Assembly (NCBI GenBank): GCA_018823325.1
Contig: JAHJIJ010000030.1
Coordinates: 310,001 to 374,000, forward strand
DNA: 64,000 nucleotides
Origin: Alphaproteobacteria bacterium
GTDB taxonomy: Bacteria; Pseudomonadota; Alphaproteobacteria; Sphingomonadales; Sphingomonadaceae
Direction: 5' to 3'
This document shows positions 33,255 through 41,055 of this stretch, in pieces. The position numbers were made by a program, and so were the translations under genes. Position 1 is the stretch's first letter; each line of letters starts with the position of its first letter. The notes under the pieces are model-generated. The model was given only the letters and a program-made list of their open reading frames with translations, did not search any database and was not told the origin of the DNA.

Positions 33255-34496
33255 ATGGATCGGCAATCCGCGACTGACAGGGGATCGCTGCCGCCCGCTG
33301 ACCTGCTGGAGGGCGTGCGGGTGCTGGACCTCACCAATGTGCTGTCCGGCCCCTATGCCACCTACCAGATGGCCATGCTGGGTGCCGAGGTCATCAAGGT
33401 CGAGAATCCGGCCGGCGGCGATCTTGCTCGCCAGCTCGGCGCCTCGCCCGCGCTCAACGAGGCGCTGATGGGCACATCCTTCCTCGCCCAGAATGCGGGC
33501 AAGAAGTCCGTGACGCTCGATCTCAAGAAGCCGGCAGCCAAGGCGCTGTTCAGCCGCCTGATCGAGACGGCGGACGTGATCGTTGAGAATTTCCGCCCCA
33601 AGGTGATGGAGCGGCTCGGCTTCTCTTGGGAGGACGTGCGCAAGATCAATCCACGCATGATTTACTGCGCCATCTCGGGCTTCGGGCAGACGGGACCGCT
33701 CAGCGCCAATCCGGCCTATGACCAGATTGTGCAGGGCTATTCCGGCGTGATGAGCATCACCGGCGATGGGCAGTCGGCGCCGCTGCGCGTGGGATATCCG
33801 CTGTGCGATACGCTGGGCGGCATGGGCGCCGCCTTCGCGGTCGTGAGCGCCCTGTTCCGCCGCGAGCGCACCGGCCAGGGCTGCTACATCGATCTCTCAA
33901 TGCTGGATTCGACCATTTCCGCGATGGGCTGGGCGGTCTCCAATTATCTCATCGCCGGGGTCGAGGCGAAGCCGATCGGCAACCAGAACATGACCGCCGC
34001 ACCCTCCGGCGCCTTCCAGGCCGCCGATGGACCGATCAACATTGCCGCGAACAAGCAGGAGCAGTGGGAAGCGCTGTGCGGCATTGTCGGCCGGCCCGAA
34101 CTGACAAGCGATCCGCGCTTTGCCGAACGCGAGGCCCGCAAGGCCCATCGCGTGGAACTCAACGCCCTGATCAATGACGCGCTGTCTGCGAAAACGGCGC
34201 AGGAATGGGAAACGCTGCTCAATGCAGCCGGCATCCCGGCGGGCCGCATCCTGACCGTCCCCGGCGCGCTGGCGCATCCGCAGATCGTCGCGCGCGATCT
34301 GGTGCAGGCACTACCGCTCGGCCAGGCGGGATACGAAGACGTGAAGGTCGTGCGCCCCGGTTTCACCCTGGACGATAGCCGCCCGACCGCACGGTGCGCC
34401 CCGCCCGTTCTGGGCGCAGACAATGAAGATGTGTTCGGCGCGCTCGGCATGGACGCAGAGGCGATCGAGGCGCTGCGCGCGGAAGGCGCGATTTGA
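33255..34496 (+). CDS. Class III (CaiB/BaiF) CoA-transferase, candidate citramalate CoA-transferase
   Basis: A 413-residue formyl-CoA-transferase-family enzyme that moves CoA from a donor thioester (often succinyl-CoA) to a carboxylate. The family start is seen in GVRVLDLTNVLSGPYATYQM, and the catalytic aspartate is D156 in NPAYDQIVQG, which forms mixed anhydrides. In Chloroflexus aurantiacus a class III enzyme activates D-citramalate next to an HMG-CoA-lyase-family citramalyl-CoA lyase. The same two families occur here either side of the regulator gene. That makes citramalate (or malate) the favoured acceptor, though mesaconate, itaconate or an aromatic acid are possible. ATG 33255 is used; upstream in-frame sequence lies within the hydroxylase gene. 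Confidence 0.87.
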   Translation: MDRQSATDRGSLPPADLLEGVRVLDLTNVLSGPYATYQMAMLGAEVIKVENPAGGDLARQLGASPALNEALMGTSFLAQNAGKKSVTLDLKKPAAKALFSRLIETADVIVENFRPKVMERLGFSWEDVRKINPRMIYCAISGFGQTGPLSANPAYDQIVQGYSGVMSITGDGQSAPLRVGYPLCDTLGGMGAAFAVVSALFRRERTGQGCYIDLSMLDSTISAMGWAVSNYLIAGVEAKPIGNQNMTAAPSGAFQAADGPINIAANKQEQWEALCGIVGRPELTSDPRFAEREARKAHRVELNALINDALSAKTAQEWETLLNAAGIPAGRILTVPGALAHPQIVARDLVQALPLGQAGYEDVKVVRPGFTLDDSRPTARCAPPVLGADNEDVFGALGMDAEAIEALRAEGAI

Positions 34497-34555
34497 TGAT
34501 GGGGGCCTCGGCACGTCTGACGCCAGCCCAATGGCCAGCACTTGCACCTGTCCGG

Positions 34556-35269
34556 TCAACCGGCCCGCAGCGCCGCAAATCGTGCCGGGGAAGCGCCCAG
34601 GCTGATCGACAACCGGATGCTCGCATCGATGAGCGCGGGCTTCATCTGCTCGGCATGGTCGGGATTGAAGCGGGTGATCGGACCGGACAGGGTCAGTACA
34701 CCCATCAGCGCATTGTTCGCTCCAAATATTGGCGTTGCCAGCGCCGCCATTTCCGGCTCCACGCTGCCGTAGGATTCGGCCATGAAAATGTCCGATGTCA
34801 GCGGCCGTCCCGGTTCATCGCTGAACCGACGGAAAATCGTCGCCGCCGCGCCATTGTTCATCGGTCGCCGGTCGCCCACGCGGATATTGTAATCGCGGAT
34901 CGCGTGCCGGCCATCGACGCGGAACAGACAGAACTGCCCGTCGCCATCATCGATGAAGAAGGTCGCGCCTTCGTTGGTCGCCGTCACCAGCTCCTCCAGC
35001 ACAGGCTCCACGAACTCGCGCAGGCTGAAACTATCCTGAAAAATGCTCGCCATGCTGAGCAGTCCGGGGCCCAGCTGATAGGTCCCGTCCGAGCGCTGCC
35101 ACACGAAGCCATATTTCTCCAGCGAGCCCATCAGGCGCAGGATCGTGCTTTTGTAGAGTCCTGTACTGCGCGCAATCTCGGCAAGCGTGAGCACCGGCTT
35201 TTCACGCCGGAAGGCATGCAAGATCTCGAACGCGCGGTCCACCGCCGCAACACCTGCCTTGGAATTCAT
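34556..35269 (-). CDS. IclR family transcriptional regulator
   Basis: A 237-residue regulator. The winged helix-turn-helix is at about residues 10-60 (LTLAEIARSTGLYKSTILRL), followed by the IclR effector domain with NEGATFFIDDGDGQFCLFRV, GAAATIFRRF and GALTLSGP-like segments. IclR proteins such as PobR, PcaR and PcaU control aromatic catabolism and often bind paired palindromes. It is divergent from the HMG-CoA-lyase-like gene. The strong palindrome at 35305-35321 lies 36 bases from its ATG, so autoregulation and control of the five other operator sites are likely. The TetR protein is the alternative DNA-binder. Confidence 0.9.
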   Translation of the reverse strand: MNSKAGVAAVDRAFEILHAFRREKPVLTLAEIARSTGLYKSTILRLMGSLEKYGFVWQRSDGTYQLGPGLLSMASIFQDSFSLREFVEPVLEELVTATNEGATFFIDDGDGQFCLFRVDGRHAIRDYNIRVGDRRPMNNGAAATIFRRFSDEPGRPLTSDIFMAESYGSVEPEMAALATPIFGANNALMGVLTLSGPITRFNPDHAEQMKPALIDASIRLSISLGASPARFAALRAG

Positions 35270-35304
35270 GACGTCGCTCTCATCGCTGTTCTGCCTTTAT
35301 CGTC

Positions 35305-35321
35305 GTTCTATTTAACAGAAC
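35305..35321. promoter_or_regulatory. Operator palindrome between iclR-type and lyase-type genes
   Basis: GTTCTATTTAACAGAAC is a 17-bp inverted repeat matching the sites at 27364 and 22957. It lies 36 bases from the IclR ATG and 67 bases from the lyase ATG. A weak half-copy starts at 35325, again 20 bases on, and another GTTCTG half-site lies at 35288. Confidence 0.75.
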
Positions 35322-35387
35322 AACGCTCCATTATGTCAACAGCTTTCTCGGGGATCGTTCGTCTATCATCACTGGGGAACAAGCACC

Positions 35388-36350
35388 ATGACTAGCCTGC
35401 CCAAGCGTGTCCACATCAAGGAGGAAGGACCTCGCGAGGGCTTCCAGATCGAGAAGGGACCGATCAGCACCGAGCAGAAAATCCAGCTCATCGATGCGCT
35501 GGCCGACACGGGGCTTGAGCATATCCAGGTGACCTCGTTCGTCCATCCACTCAAAGTCCCCGGTATGGCCGATGCCGAGGCTGTGGTGGCGGGATTTACA
35601 CCTCGCCCCGGCGTCCACTACACCGGGCTGTGGCTCAACCAGCGGGGCCTGGAGCGCGCCATCGCAACCGGCCGACTGCACATGGAAGGCAAGCTGACGC
35701 TCTATGCCTCCAATGCCTTCCTCAAACGCAACCAGAATCGCGATCCGGCACAGCAGCTCGCCGCCCAGCCGGAGCTGATCGCCATGTATCAGGCCCATGG
35801 CATTCCGGTTTGCACCGGGTTCGTCACCGCCGCATTCGGTTGCAACTTCGAGGGTGATGTGCCGGTCGGCCGCGTGGTGCAGCTTGTCGCGGACATGCGC
35901 GCCATCGCGAGAGACCATGGCGAGGAACTGAGCCTCATCGGCCTGGGCGATACCATGGCCTGGGCCACGCCCGAGCGCATCCGGCACGTGGTCGGCGCCG
36001 TGCAGGATGCCAATCCCGACATTGCGCTGTCGCTTCACCTGCACGACACGCGCGGGCTCGGCCTCGCCAATGCCTATGCCGGCCTGCAGATGGGCATCGC
36101 GCATTTCGATGCCGCCGTCGCCGGGCTTGGCGGCTGCCCCTTCGCGGCGCACGCCGGCGCAGCGGGCAATATCTGCACCGAGGACTTCGCGTTCATGTGC
36201 GAGGAAATGGGCATTGCCACCGGGATCGATCTCGAAAAGCTGATCGACTGCGCCATCCTTGCAGAAGAGATCGTCGGCCATCCGCTGCCCGGCAAGCTGA
36301 AGACCGGCGGCAGTCTCGCAGCGCTCAGGGCCAGGCGCGCCGGCGAATGA
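35388..36350 (+). CDS. HMG-CoA lyase family protein, candidate citramalyl-CoA lyase
   Basis: A 320-residue TIM-barrel lyase of the HMG-CoA-lyase/pyruvate-carboxyltransferase family. The catalytic arginine is in KEEGPREGFQ near residue 16, the metal histidines in LSLHLHDTRGLG, and the loop cysteine in GLGGCPFAAHAGAAGNI. The family cleaves 3-hydroxy-acyl-CoAs. R-citramalyl-CoA lyase of Chloroflexus, which makes pyruvate and acetyl-CoA, is a family member and works with a class III CoA-transferase, as would be the case here. True HMG-CoA lyase for leucine degradation is the alternative, but no other leucine-pathway gene is nearby. It overlaps the next gene by 4 bases. Confidence 0.87.
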   Translation: MTSLPKRVHIKEEGPREGFQIEKGPISTEQKIQLIDALADTGLEHIQVTSFVHPLKVPGMADAEAVVAGFTPRPGVHYTGLWLNQRGLERAIATGRLHMEGKLTLYASNAFLKRNQNRDPAQQLAAQPELIAMYQAHGIPVCTGFVTAAFGCNFEGDVPVGRVVQLVADMRAIARDHGEELSLIGLGDTMAWATPERIRHVVGAVQDANPDIALSLHLHDTRGLGLANAYAGLQMGIAHFDAAVAGLGGCPFAAHAGAAGNICTEDFAFMCEEMGIATGIDLEKLIDCAILAEEIVGHPLPGKLKTGGSLAALRARRAGE

Positions 36351-38926
36351 ATGAGCAGCCCGGCGCCGAGGCGCGTATCGTAACGCCATGGTCGCGGCTT
36401 GAGGCCGCAGATCGTGCGCGTCTCTCCGCCCTGCCCCGCTCGCTGGTCATCCTGCTGGAAAACATCCTCGCGCATGAGCCGGACCTCACCCAATGGCTCG
36501 CATTGTTCGATCGCTGGCTGGTAGATGGCGCGCTGGAGGGCGCGGAAATCCCCTTTCGCCCGTCGCGCATTCTTCTTCAGGATACTGCTGGAGTAGCGGC
36601 GTTGGCCGATCTGGCCGCGCTGCGCGATCATCATGTCGCCAAGGGCAGTGCGCCTGAGGGCGTGGATGCCGCCATTCCCATCGATCTCGTCATCGACCAC
36701 AGCGTTCGCGTCGATCACAGCGGAACGCCCGACGCGCTCGCGCGCAATCTGGCGCTGGAATATGCCCGCAATGAAGAGCGCTACAGCTTCTTCAAATGGG
36801 CCGAGCACAGCTTCGCGCGCCTGAACGTGATCCCGCCGGGGCAGGGCATCTGCCACCAGATCAATCTGGAGCAATTGAGCGAGATCGCGACGGCGCTGCC
36901 ATGCCACCCCGCGTGGACCGGCGCGCAGACGGTGATCGGTACGGACAGCCACACGACCATGGTCAACGCGCTCGGCATTCTGGGCTGGGGCGTCGGCGGC
37001 ATCGAGGCGGAGATGGCAGCGCTGGGCCAGCCGCTCGCCATCCCGCTGCCGCGCATCTGCCTCGTGCGCCTCACAGGGCGGCGCCGGCCGGGCGTGATGG
37101 CCACGGACATCGCGCTGCATGTGACCGCACGGCTGCGCAGTGCGGGCGTGGTGGATCAGATTGTCGAGTTTGCCGGCGACGCGCTCGATCATCTGACACT
37201 GGCTGACCGCGCCGCCATATCGAACATGTGCCCGGAATATGGCGCAACCGCCGCCTTGTTCCCGGTGGACGAGCAGACGCTCGATTATCTCGGCATCAAT
37301 GGGCGCAGCCCGGACGCCCTCGCCCGCTACCGTGCCTATGCACGGGAAACCGGCCTATGGCGCGGTATGGGGCAGGCGCGGCGCTACAGCCGCACCATCG
37401 ACATCGCTCTGGGAGAGCTGGAGCCGGTCATGGCCGGGCCCAGTCGCCCGCAACAGTTGCGCACGCTTTCCCAAGTGCCAGCCAGTCTGCGGGAGGCATT
37501 TCCGGATGCCCACCTGACGTCCGCCCTCGGCGACTGCGGCGATGGTGCCATCGCCATCGCCGCCATCACGAGCTGCACCAACACCGCCAATCCGCATCTC
37601 ATGATCGCGGCAGGGCTGGTCGCCCGCAAGGCCCGGGCGCGCGGGCTCGTGGTGCCGCCATGGGTCAAGACCTCACTCGCCCCCGGATCGCAACGCATCG
37701 CGCGGCTGCTCCGCCTTTCGGGACTTCAGGATGATCTGGAGGCGCTGGGCTTTCATCTCGTCGGCTTCGGTTGCACCACCTGCGTGGGCAACTCGGGCGA
37801 CCTCAAACCGGAAGTCGCGGCTGGGTTGAACGAGGGTCCGTCGCTGCTCACGGCTCTGCTTTCGGGCAATCGAAATTTCGAGAACCGCATCCATCCAGAT
37901 GTGCAGGCCAATTACCTCGCCTCGCCGCCGCTCGTCGTGGCCGGGGCGCTGGCCGGCTCCCTCGGCATCGATCTGTCCACCCAACCGATCGGCACGGACC
38001 GGGAGGGGGCACCCGTCATGCTGGCCGACATCTGGCCGGAACCCGCGGAAATTGCCGCTGTGCTCGACGCGACGGCCAGCGCCATGCACACCGAAGCGCC
38101 GGAACCGGCGCAGGACGAAGCATGGGCGGCCCTTCCCTTTGCGAAGACGGCCTGCTTTCCGTGGAATGCCGGCTCTACATTCGTCCAGCCACCGCCTTTT
38201 TTCAGCGCCAGCCAAGCACGACCGCAGGATGATATCATCGATGCGCGCCCGCTGCTCTGGTTGGGCGACAATGTGACGACGGATCATATCTCGCCGATTT
38301 CCCGCATCCGAGCCGATTCCCCGGCGGGGCAGTATCTTCGTCAATTGGGCGTGCCGGCGGAACGGCTAGGCGGCTATGGTGATCGGCGAGCCAATCACCA
38401 TGTCATGATCCGCGGCACTTTCGACAATCAGCGGCTGGACAATCAACTGGCTGGCGCCACCGGCAACCTTGCCCTTGCGCCGGATGGGCAACGCCAGAGC
38501 GTCTTCGATGCATCGAGCGCCTTCGCCGCATCAGGCATTCCAATGGTCGTCATCGCCGGCGAGAACTATGGAACCGGCTCGGCGCGGGACTGGGCCGCCA
38601 AAGGCACTGCGCTGCTCGGCATTCGCGCGGTCATCGCGCGCAGCTTCGAGCGGATTCATCGCAATAACCTCATCGCCATGGGCGTCCTGCCCATCGTGCT
38701 GCCGCCGGGAGCCTCGCTTCCGCCGCCCAACCCCAGGCTGCGCATCAGCATTCTGGGCGTCGAACACATCTCGCCGGAGCGACGCACCGTTGCCCTGCGC
38801 TTCACCGCGCCGGATGGCACGCAGCTGGCCCAGTTCGATGCGCAGGTGGACGCGCGCTCTCCCAGCCAGATCGCGCTGCTCAAGACCGGCGGCCTCTTCG
38901 CGCGGCTCATCGCGGACTCCCGGTGA
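36347..38926 (+). CDS. AcnA-like aconitase family hydratase, candidate citraconate/maleate hydratase
   Basis: An 859-residue single-chain [4Fe-4S] hydro-lyase of the AcnA/IRP group. The substrate-binding motif is GTDSHTTMVNALG. The cluster cysteines are in AITSCTNTANP and GFGCTTCVGNSG, and the C-terminal swivel domain shows GENYGTGSARDWAAKG and AVIARSFERIHRNNL. Sequence alone would call it aconitate hydratase. It sits in a catabolic operon, with its ATG overlapping the stop of a citramalyl-CoA-lyase-like gene, which suggests hydration of citraconate to citramalate (or maleate to malate). A second housekeeping aconitase elsewhere in the genome would support this. ATG 36347 was chosen; a longer frame lies inside the lyase gene. 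Confidence 0.85.
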   Translation: MNEQPGAEARIVTPWSRLEAADRARLSALPRSLVILLENILAHEPDLTQWLALFDRWLVDGALEGAEIPFRPSRILLQDTAGVAALADLAALRDHHVAKGSAPEGVDAAIPIDLVIDHSVRVDHSGTPDALARNLALEYARNEERYSFFKWAEHSFARLNVIPPGQGICHQINLEQLSEIATALPCHPAWTGAQTVIGTDSHTTMVNALGILGWGVGGIEAEMAALGQPLAIPLPRICLVRLTGRRRPGVMATDIALHVTARLRSAGVVDQIVEFAGDALDHLTLADRAAISNMCPEYGATAALFPVDEQTLDYLGINGRSPDALARYRAYARETGLWRGMGQARRYSRTIDIALGELEPVMAGPSRPQQLRTLSQVPASLREAFPDAHLTSALGDCGDGAIAIAAITSCTNTANPHLMIAAGLVARKARARGLVVPPWVKTSLAPGSQRIARLLRLSGLQDDLEALGFHLVGFGCTTCVGNSGDLKPEVAAGLNEGPSLLTALLSGNRNFENRIHPDVQANYLASPPLVVAGALAGSLGIDLSTQPIGTDREGAPVMLADIWPEPAEIAAVLDATASAMHTEAPEPAQDEAWAALPFAKTACFPWNAGSTFVQPPPFFSASQARPQDDIIDARPLLWLGDNVTTDHISPISRIRADSPAGQYLRQLGVPAERLGGYGDRRANHHVMIRGTFDNQRLDNQLAGATGNLALAPDGQRQSVFDASSAFAASGIPMVVIAGENYGTGSARDWAAKGTALLGIRAVIARSFERIHRNNLIAMGVLPIVLPPGASLPPPNPRLRISILGVEHISPERRTVALRFTAPDGTQLAQFDAQVDARSPSQIALLKTGGLFARLIADSR

Positions 38927-39051
38927 GACTTGCGCATACCAGCGTATCGAAACCTACCTTACGTTCATGCTCACGAAAGACGCCAACCCTTCCGAATGCT
39001 GTCGCCCAGACAAGTCGGCAGGAGCTACGTCGAACAGCTCCGAGACGTCAT

Positions 39052-39504
39052 TCACTCCGTTGGCGCAGAGGCCGTCGAAGATGCGTCGGAGGCATGGAGC
39101 AGATATGCAAAGTCCCCGCGGCGGGCGAGCACATCCGCCAGTGAATAGCTGTCCAGCACCCTGAGAAACGCCAGCAGCGCCTCATCGAGCACGCTGGTCA
39201 GGCCGCAGGCCGGCGCGATGAGGCATGAGCCGCAATCGACGAGATCGAAATCATCCTCGGTGTGGCGAACCAGTGCGCCGACATTGATCTCCTGCGGCGG
39301 GCGAGCAAGCCGAATGCCGCCATTGCGGCCGCGCACGCTCTCCAGATAGCCCGCATTCACAAGATCATTCACCACTTTCATGAGGTGGTTCTGGGATATG
39401 CCATATGCACGGGCAATACCGGCGATCGAGGCCAGTTCTCCGGGCTGCCGCCCCAGATAGAGCAGCACGCGCATGGCATAATCGGTGTAGCGCGTCAGGC
39501 GCAT
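39052..39504 (-). CDS. nsrR: Rrf2 family regulator, NsrR-like nitric oxide sensor
   Basis: A 150-residue Rrf2 protein. The HTH is within SIAGIARAYGISQNHLMKV, the wing is in RGRNGGIRLARPPQEIN, and the Fe-S ligands are in CGSCLIAPACGL (C-x2-C-x5-C), the NsrR pattern. NO modifies the cluster and relieves repression. ATG 39504 gives the standard MRLTRYTDYAMR start; upstream in-frame codons are unlikely to be translated. It is divergent from the truncated haemoglobin/AOX/flavohaemoglobin genes, with two NsrR-like boxes between. Confidence 0.9.
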   Translation of the reverse strand: MRLTRYTDYAMRVLLYLGRQPGELASIAGIARAYGISQNHLMKVVNDLVNAGYLESVRGRNGGIRLARPPQEINVGALVRHTEDDFDLVDCGSCLIAPACGLTSVLDEALLAFLRVLDSYSLADVLARRGDFAYLLHASDASSTASAPTE

Positions 39505-39521
39505 CGGCACTCCAGAAATTA

Positions 39522-39581
39522 ATGATGCATATCTGTTGCATGATTTAAGGCGCGTGTATAGATGCATCATCAATACATGAT
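39522..39581. promoter_or_regulatory. Two NsrR-like boxes in the divergent nsrR/haemoglobin promoter
   Basis: Box 1 (39522-39544) contains ATGCAT, 5-6 bases, then TTGCAT, and is flanked by ATG/GAT to give an inverted repeat. Box 2 (39562-39581) reads ATGCATCATCAATACATGAT. Both match the ATGCAT-n-ATGCAT style of NsrR sites. They lie 15 to 77 bases upstream of the haemoglobin ATG. Confidence 0.7.
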
Positions 39582-39595
39582 TTGGAGTCGGCGCA

Positions 39596-40021
39596 ATGGC
39601 GCAGTTACAACTCGACGAAAGCGGCCTGAAAAGCCTTGTGGACGCCTTCTACAGCCGGGTTCGCGCGGACGGCGCGCTCGGCGCGATCTTCAACGATGCC
39701 ATCCATGACTGGCCCGAGCATCTCGACAAGCTGACGGCCTTCTGGTCCTCCGTGATGCTCACCACCGGGCGTTATAAGGGCCAGCCGGTTCCCGCGCACA
39801 TGAAGCATCGCAGCCGCATCACGCCCGCCTTGTTCCAGCGCTGGCTGGCGCTGTGGGCAGACACCACGAATGAGCTGATGGCACCCGGTGCCGCCGTTGC
39901 GCTGCAAGCGAAGGCCGCGCGCATCGCGGAGAGCCTGCAGCTCGCCATGTTCTTTCGGCTGGATGACCAGCCCTTCCCCCGGGCCGCACGCCAGACAGTC
40001 GACGCGACGGACCCTGCATAA
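39596..40021 (+). CDS. Group III truncated haemoglobin
   Basis: A 141-residue globin of the 2/2 fold. It has FYSRVRADGALGAIFNDAI near the start and the conserved proximal region VPAHMKHRSRITPALFQRWL, typical of group III (ctb-like) proteins. It is thought to bind oxygen or NO and to help NO turnover. It is the first gene after the NsrR-like boxes and 14 bases before the alternative oxidase gene, so it belongs to the NO-response operon. Confidence 0.88.
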   Translation: MAQLQLDESGLKSLVDAFYSRVRADGALGAIFNDAIHDWPEHLDKLTAFWSSVMLTTGRYKGQPVPAHMKHRSRITPALFQRWLALWADTTNELMAPGAAVALQAKAARIAESLQLAMFFRLDDQPFPRAARQTVDATDPA

Positions 40022-40035
40022 AGGAGTATGCTGCC

Positions 40036-40722
40036 ATGACCGATATTCCACTGGTCGACCTGACCGTCCATCATGCGCCGCGTGACGTGCGCGACCGGAT
40101 TGCGCTCGGCTTCACCAAGGTTCTGCGCTTCTGCGCCGACACCTTCTTTGCCAAGCGCTACGGCCACCGCGCCATCGTTCTGGAGACTGTGGCGGCGGTC
40201 CCCGGCATGGTCGGCGCGACCATCAACCACCTCAAGTGCCTGCGCCGCATGTGCGACGACAAGGGCTGGATCCGCACTCTGATGGAAGAGGCGGAAAATG
40301 AGCGGATGCACCTGATGACCTTCATCGAGGTCGCCAAGCCGACCGCGTTCGAGCGGCTGGTAATTCTGGCGGTTCAGTGGGTGTTCTACCTTGCCTTTTT
40401 CGCGCTCTATCTGGTGAGCCCGCGCACCGCACACCGCATCGTCGGCTATTTTGAGGAGGAAGCGGTGATCAGCTACACCCTCTACCTCAAGGAAATCGAC
40501 GAAGGCCGCAGCGCTAACGTAGCTGCGCCGGCAATCGCGCGCCATTACTGGAAGCTGCCCGACAGCGCGACCCTGCGCGACGTGGTGCTGGTCGTCCGGG
40601 CCGACGAAGCGCATCACCGCGACGTCAATCACGGCTTTGCTGACGAGCTGGCGGGCAAGGCACCGGCGATCAAGGCCGCGCCCTATCCCGAGCACGCGAA
40701 CGACGTCCGGCAGGCTGCCTGA
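40036..40722 (+). CDS. aox: Alternative oxidase (ubiquinol oxidase, NO- and cyanide-resistant)
   Basis: A 228-residue di-iron membrane-bound ubiquinol oxidase. The six di-iron ligands are visible: E50 in VLETVA, E89 and H92 in AENERMH, a Glu at about 140-141 in YFEEEAV, and E191 and H194 in ADEAHHRD. The hydrophobic hairpin LVILAVQWVFYLAFFALYLV embeds it in the inner leaflet. It reduces oxygen to water without pumping protons and tolerates NO. The start is ATG 40036 after AAGGAG. Its place between globins under NsrR control implies respiration during NO stress, as reported for Vibrio fischeri AOX. Confidence 0.92.
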   Translation: MTDIPLVDLTVHHAPRDVRDRIALGFTKVLRFCADTFFAKRYGHRAIVLETVAAVPGMVGATINHLKCLRRMCDDKGWIRTLMEEAENERMHLMTFIEVAKPTAFERLVILAVQWVFYLAFFALYLVSPRTAHRIVGYFEEEAVISYTLYLKEIDEGRSANVAAPAIARHYWKLPDSATLRDVVLVVRADEAHHRDVNHGFADELAGKAPAIKAAPYPEHANDVRQAA

Positions 40723-40724
40723 AT

Positions 40725-41003
40725 ATGGCTGAGCTGCGTCCCTACCGGTCCACTCCGGTGTTCGATCAGGACACGCTGCCCGCCGCCCTGCGCGCCCGCC
40801 ATGATACCAAGGCGGGCGTATGGGGCGTGATCCGGGTGATCGAGGGCGCGCTCAAGCTCACTTATCTGGACCCGCCCTCGGAGGCGACGCTGACGCCCGA
40901 CCGACCGGGGTTGGTCCGCCCGCAGCAGCCGCACTTCGTGACGCCCATCGGCGCCATGAAGATGCAGGTCGATTTCTACGATCAGCCGCCGCCGGGGCAC
41001 TGA
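40725..41003 (+). CDS. DUF1971 family protein (TehB/cupin-like small domain)
   Basis: A 92-residue cupin-like protein with the DUF1971 pattern YRSTPVFDQDTLPAALRARHDTK, followed by VWGVIRVIEGALKLTYLD and ending VTPIGAMKMQVDFYDQPP. Such domains occur beside NO- and tellurite-response genes and as an N-terminal part of some TehB proteins. It starts 2 bases after the AOX stop, so it is part of the NO operon. Its biochemical role is unknown. Confidence 0.82.
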   Translation: MAELRPYRSTPVFDQDTLPAALRARHDTKAGVWGVIRVIEGALKLTYLDPPSEATLTPDRPGLVRPQQPHFVTPIGAMKMQVDFYDQPPPGH

Positions 41004-41055
41004 CTCCCGCCCTCTCCTTTCCATTCACGAAACAGCATGATCTCAGGAGTATTCG

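Noticed and set aside
36347..38926. Calling the AcnA-like gene simply housekeeping aconitase
   Set aside because: It overlaps a catabolic lyase gene under the island operator, so a dedicated hydratase is favoured; kept as an alternative, since sequence motifs alone cannot decide.
39522..39581. Palindromes considered as extra copies of the aromatic-island operator
   Set aside because: They are built on ATGCAT rather than GTTCT/AGAAC and sit beside an Rrf2/NsrR-type gene, so they were assigned to that regulator.
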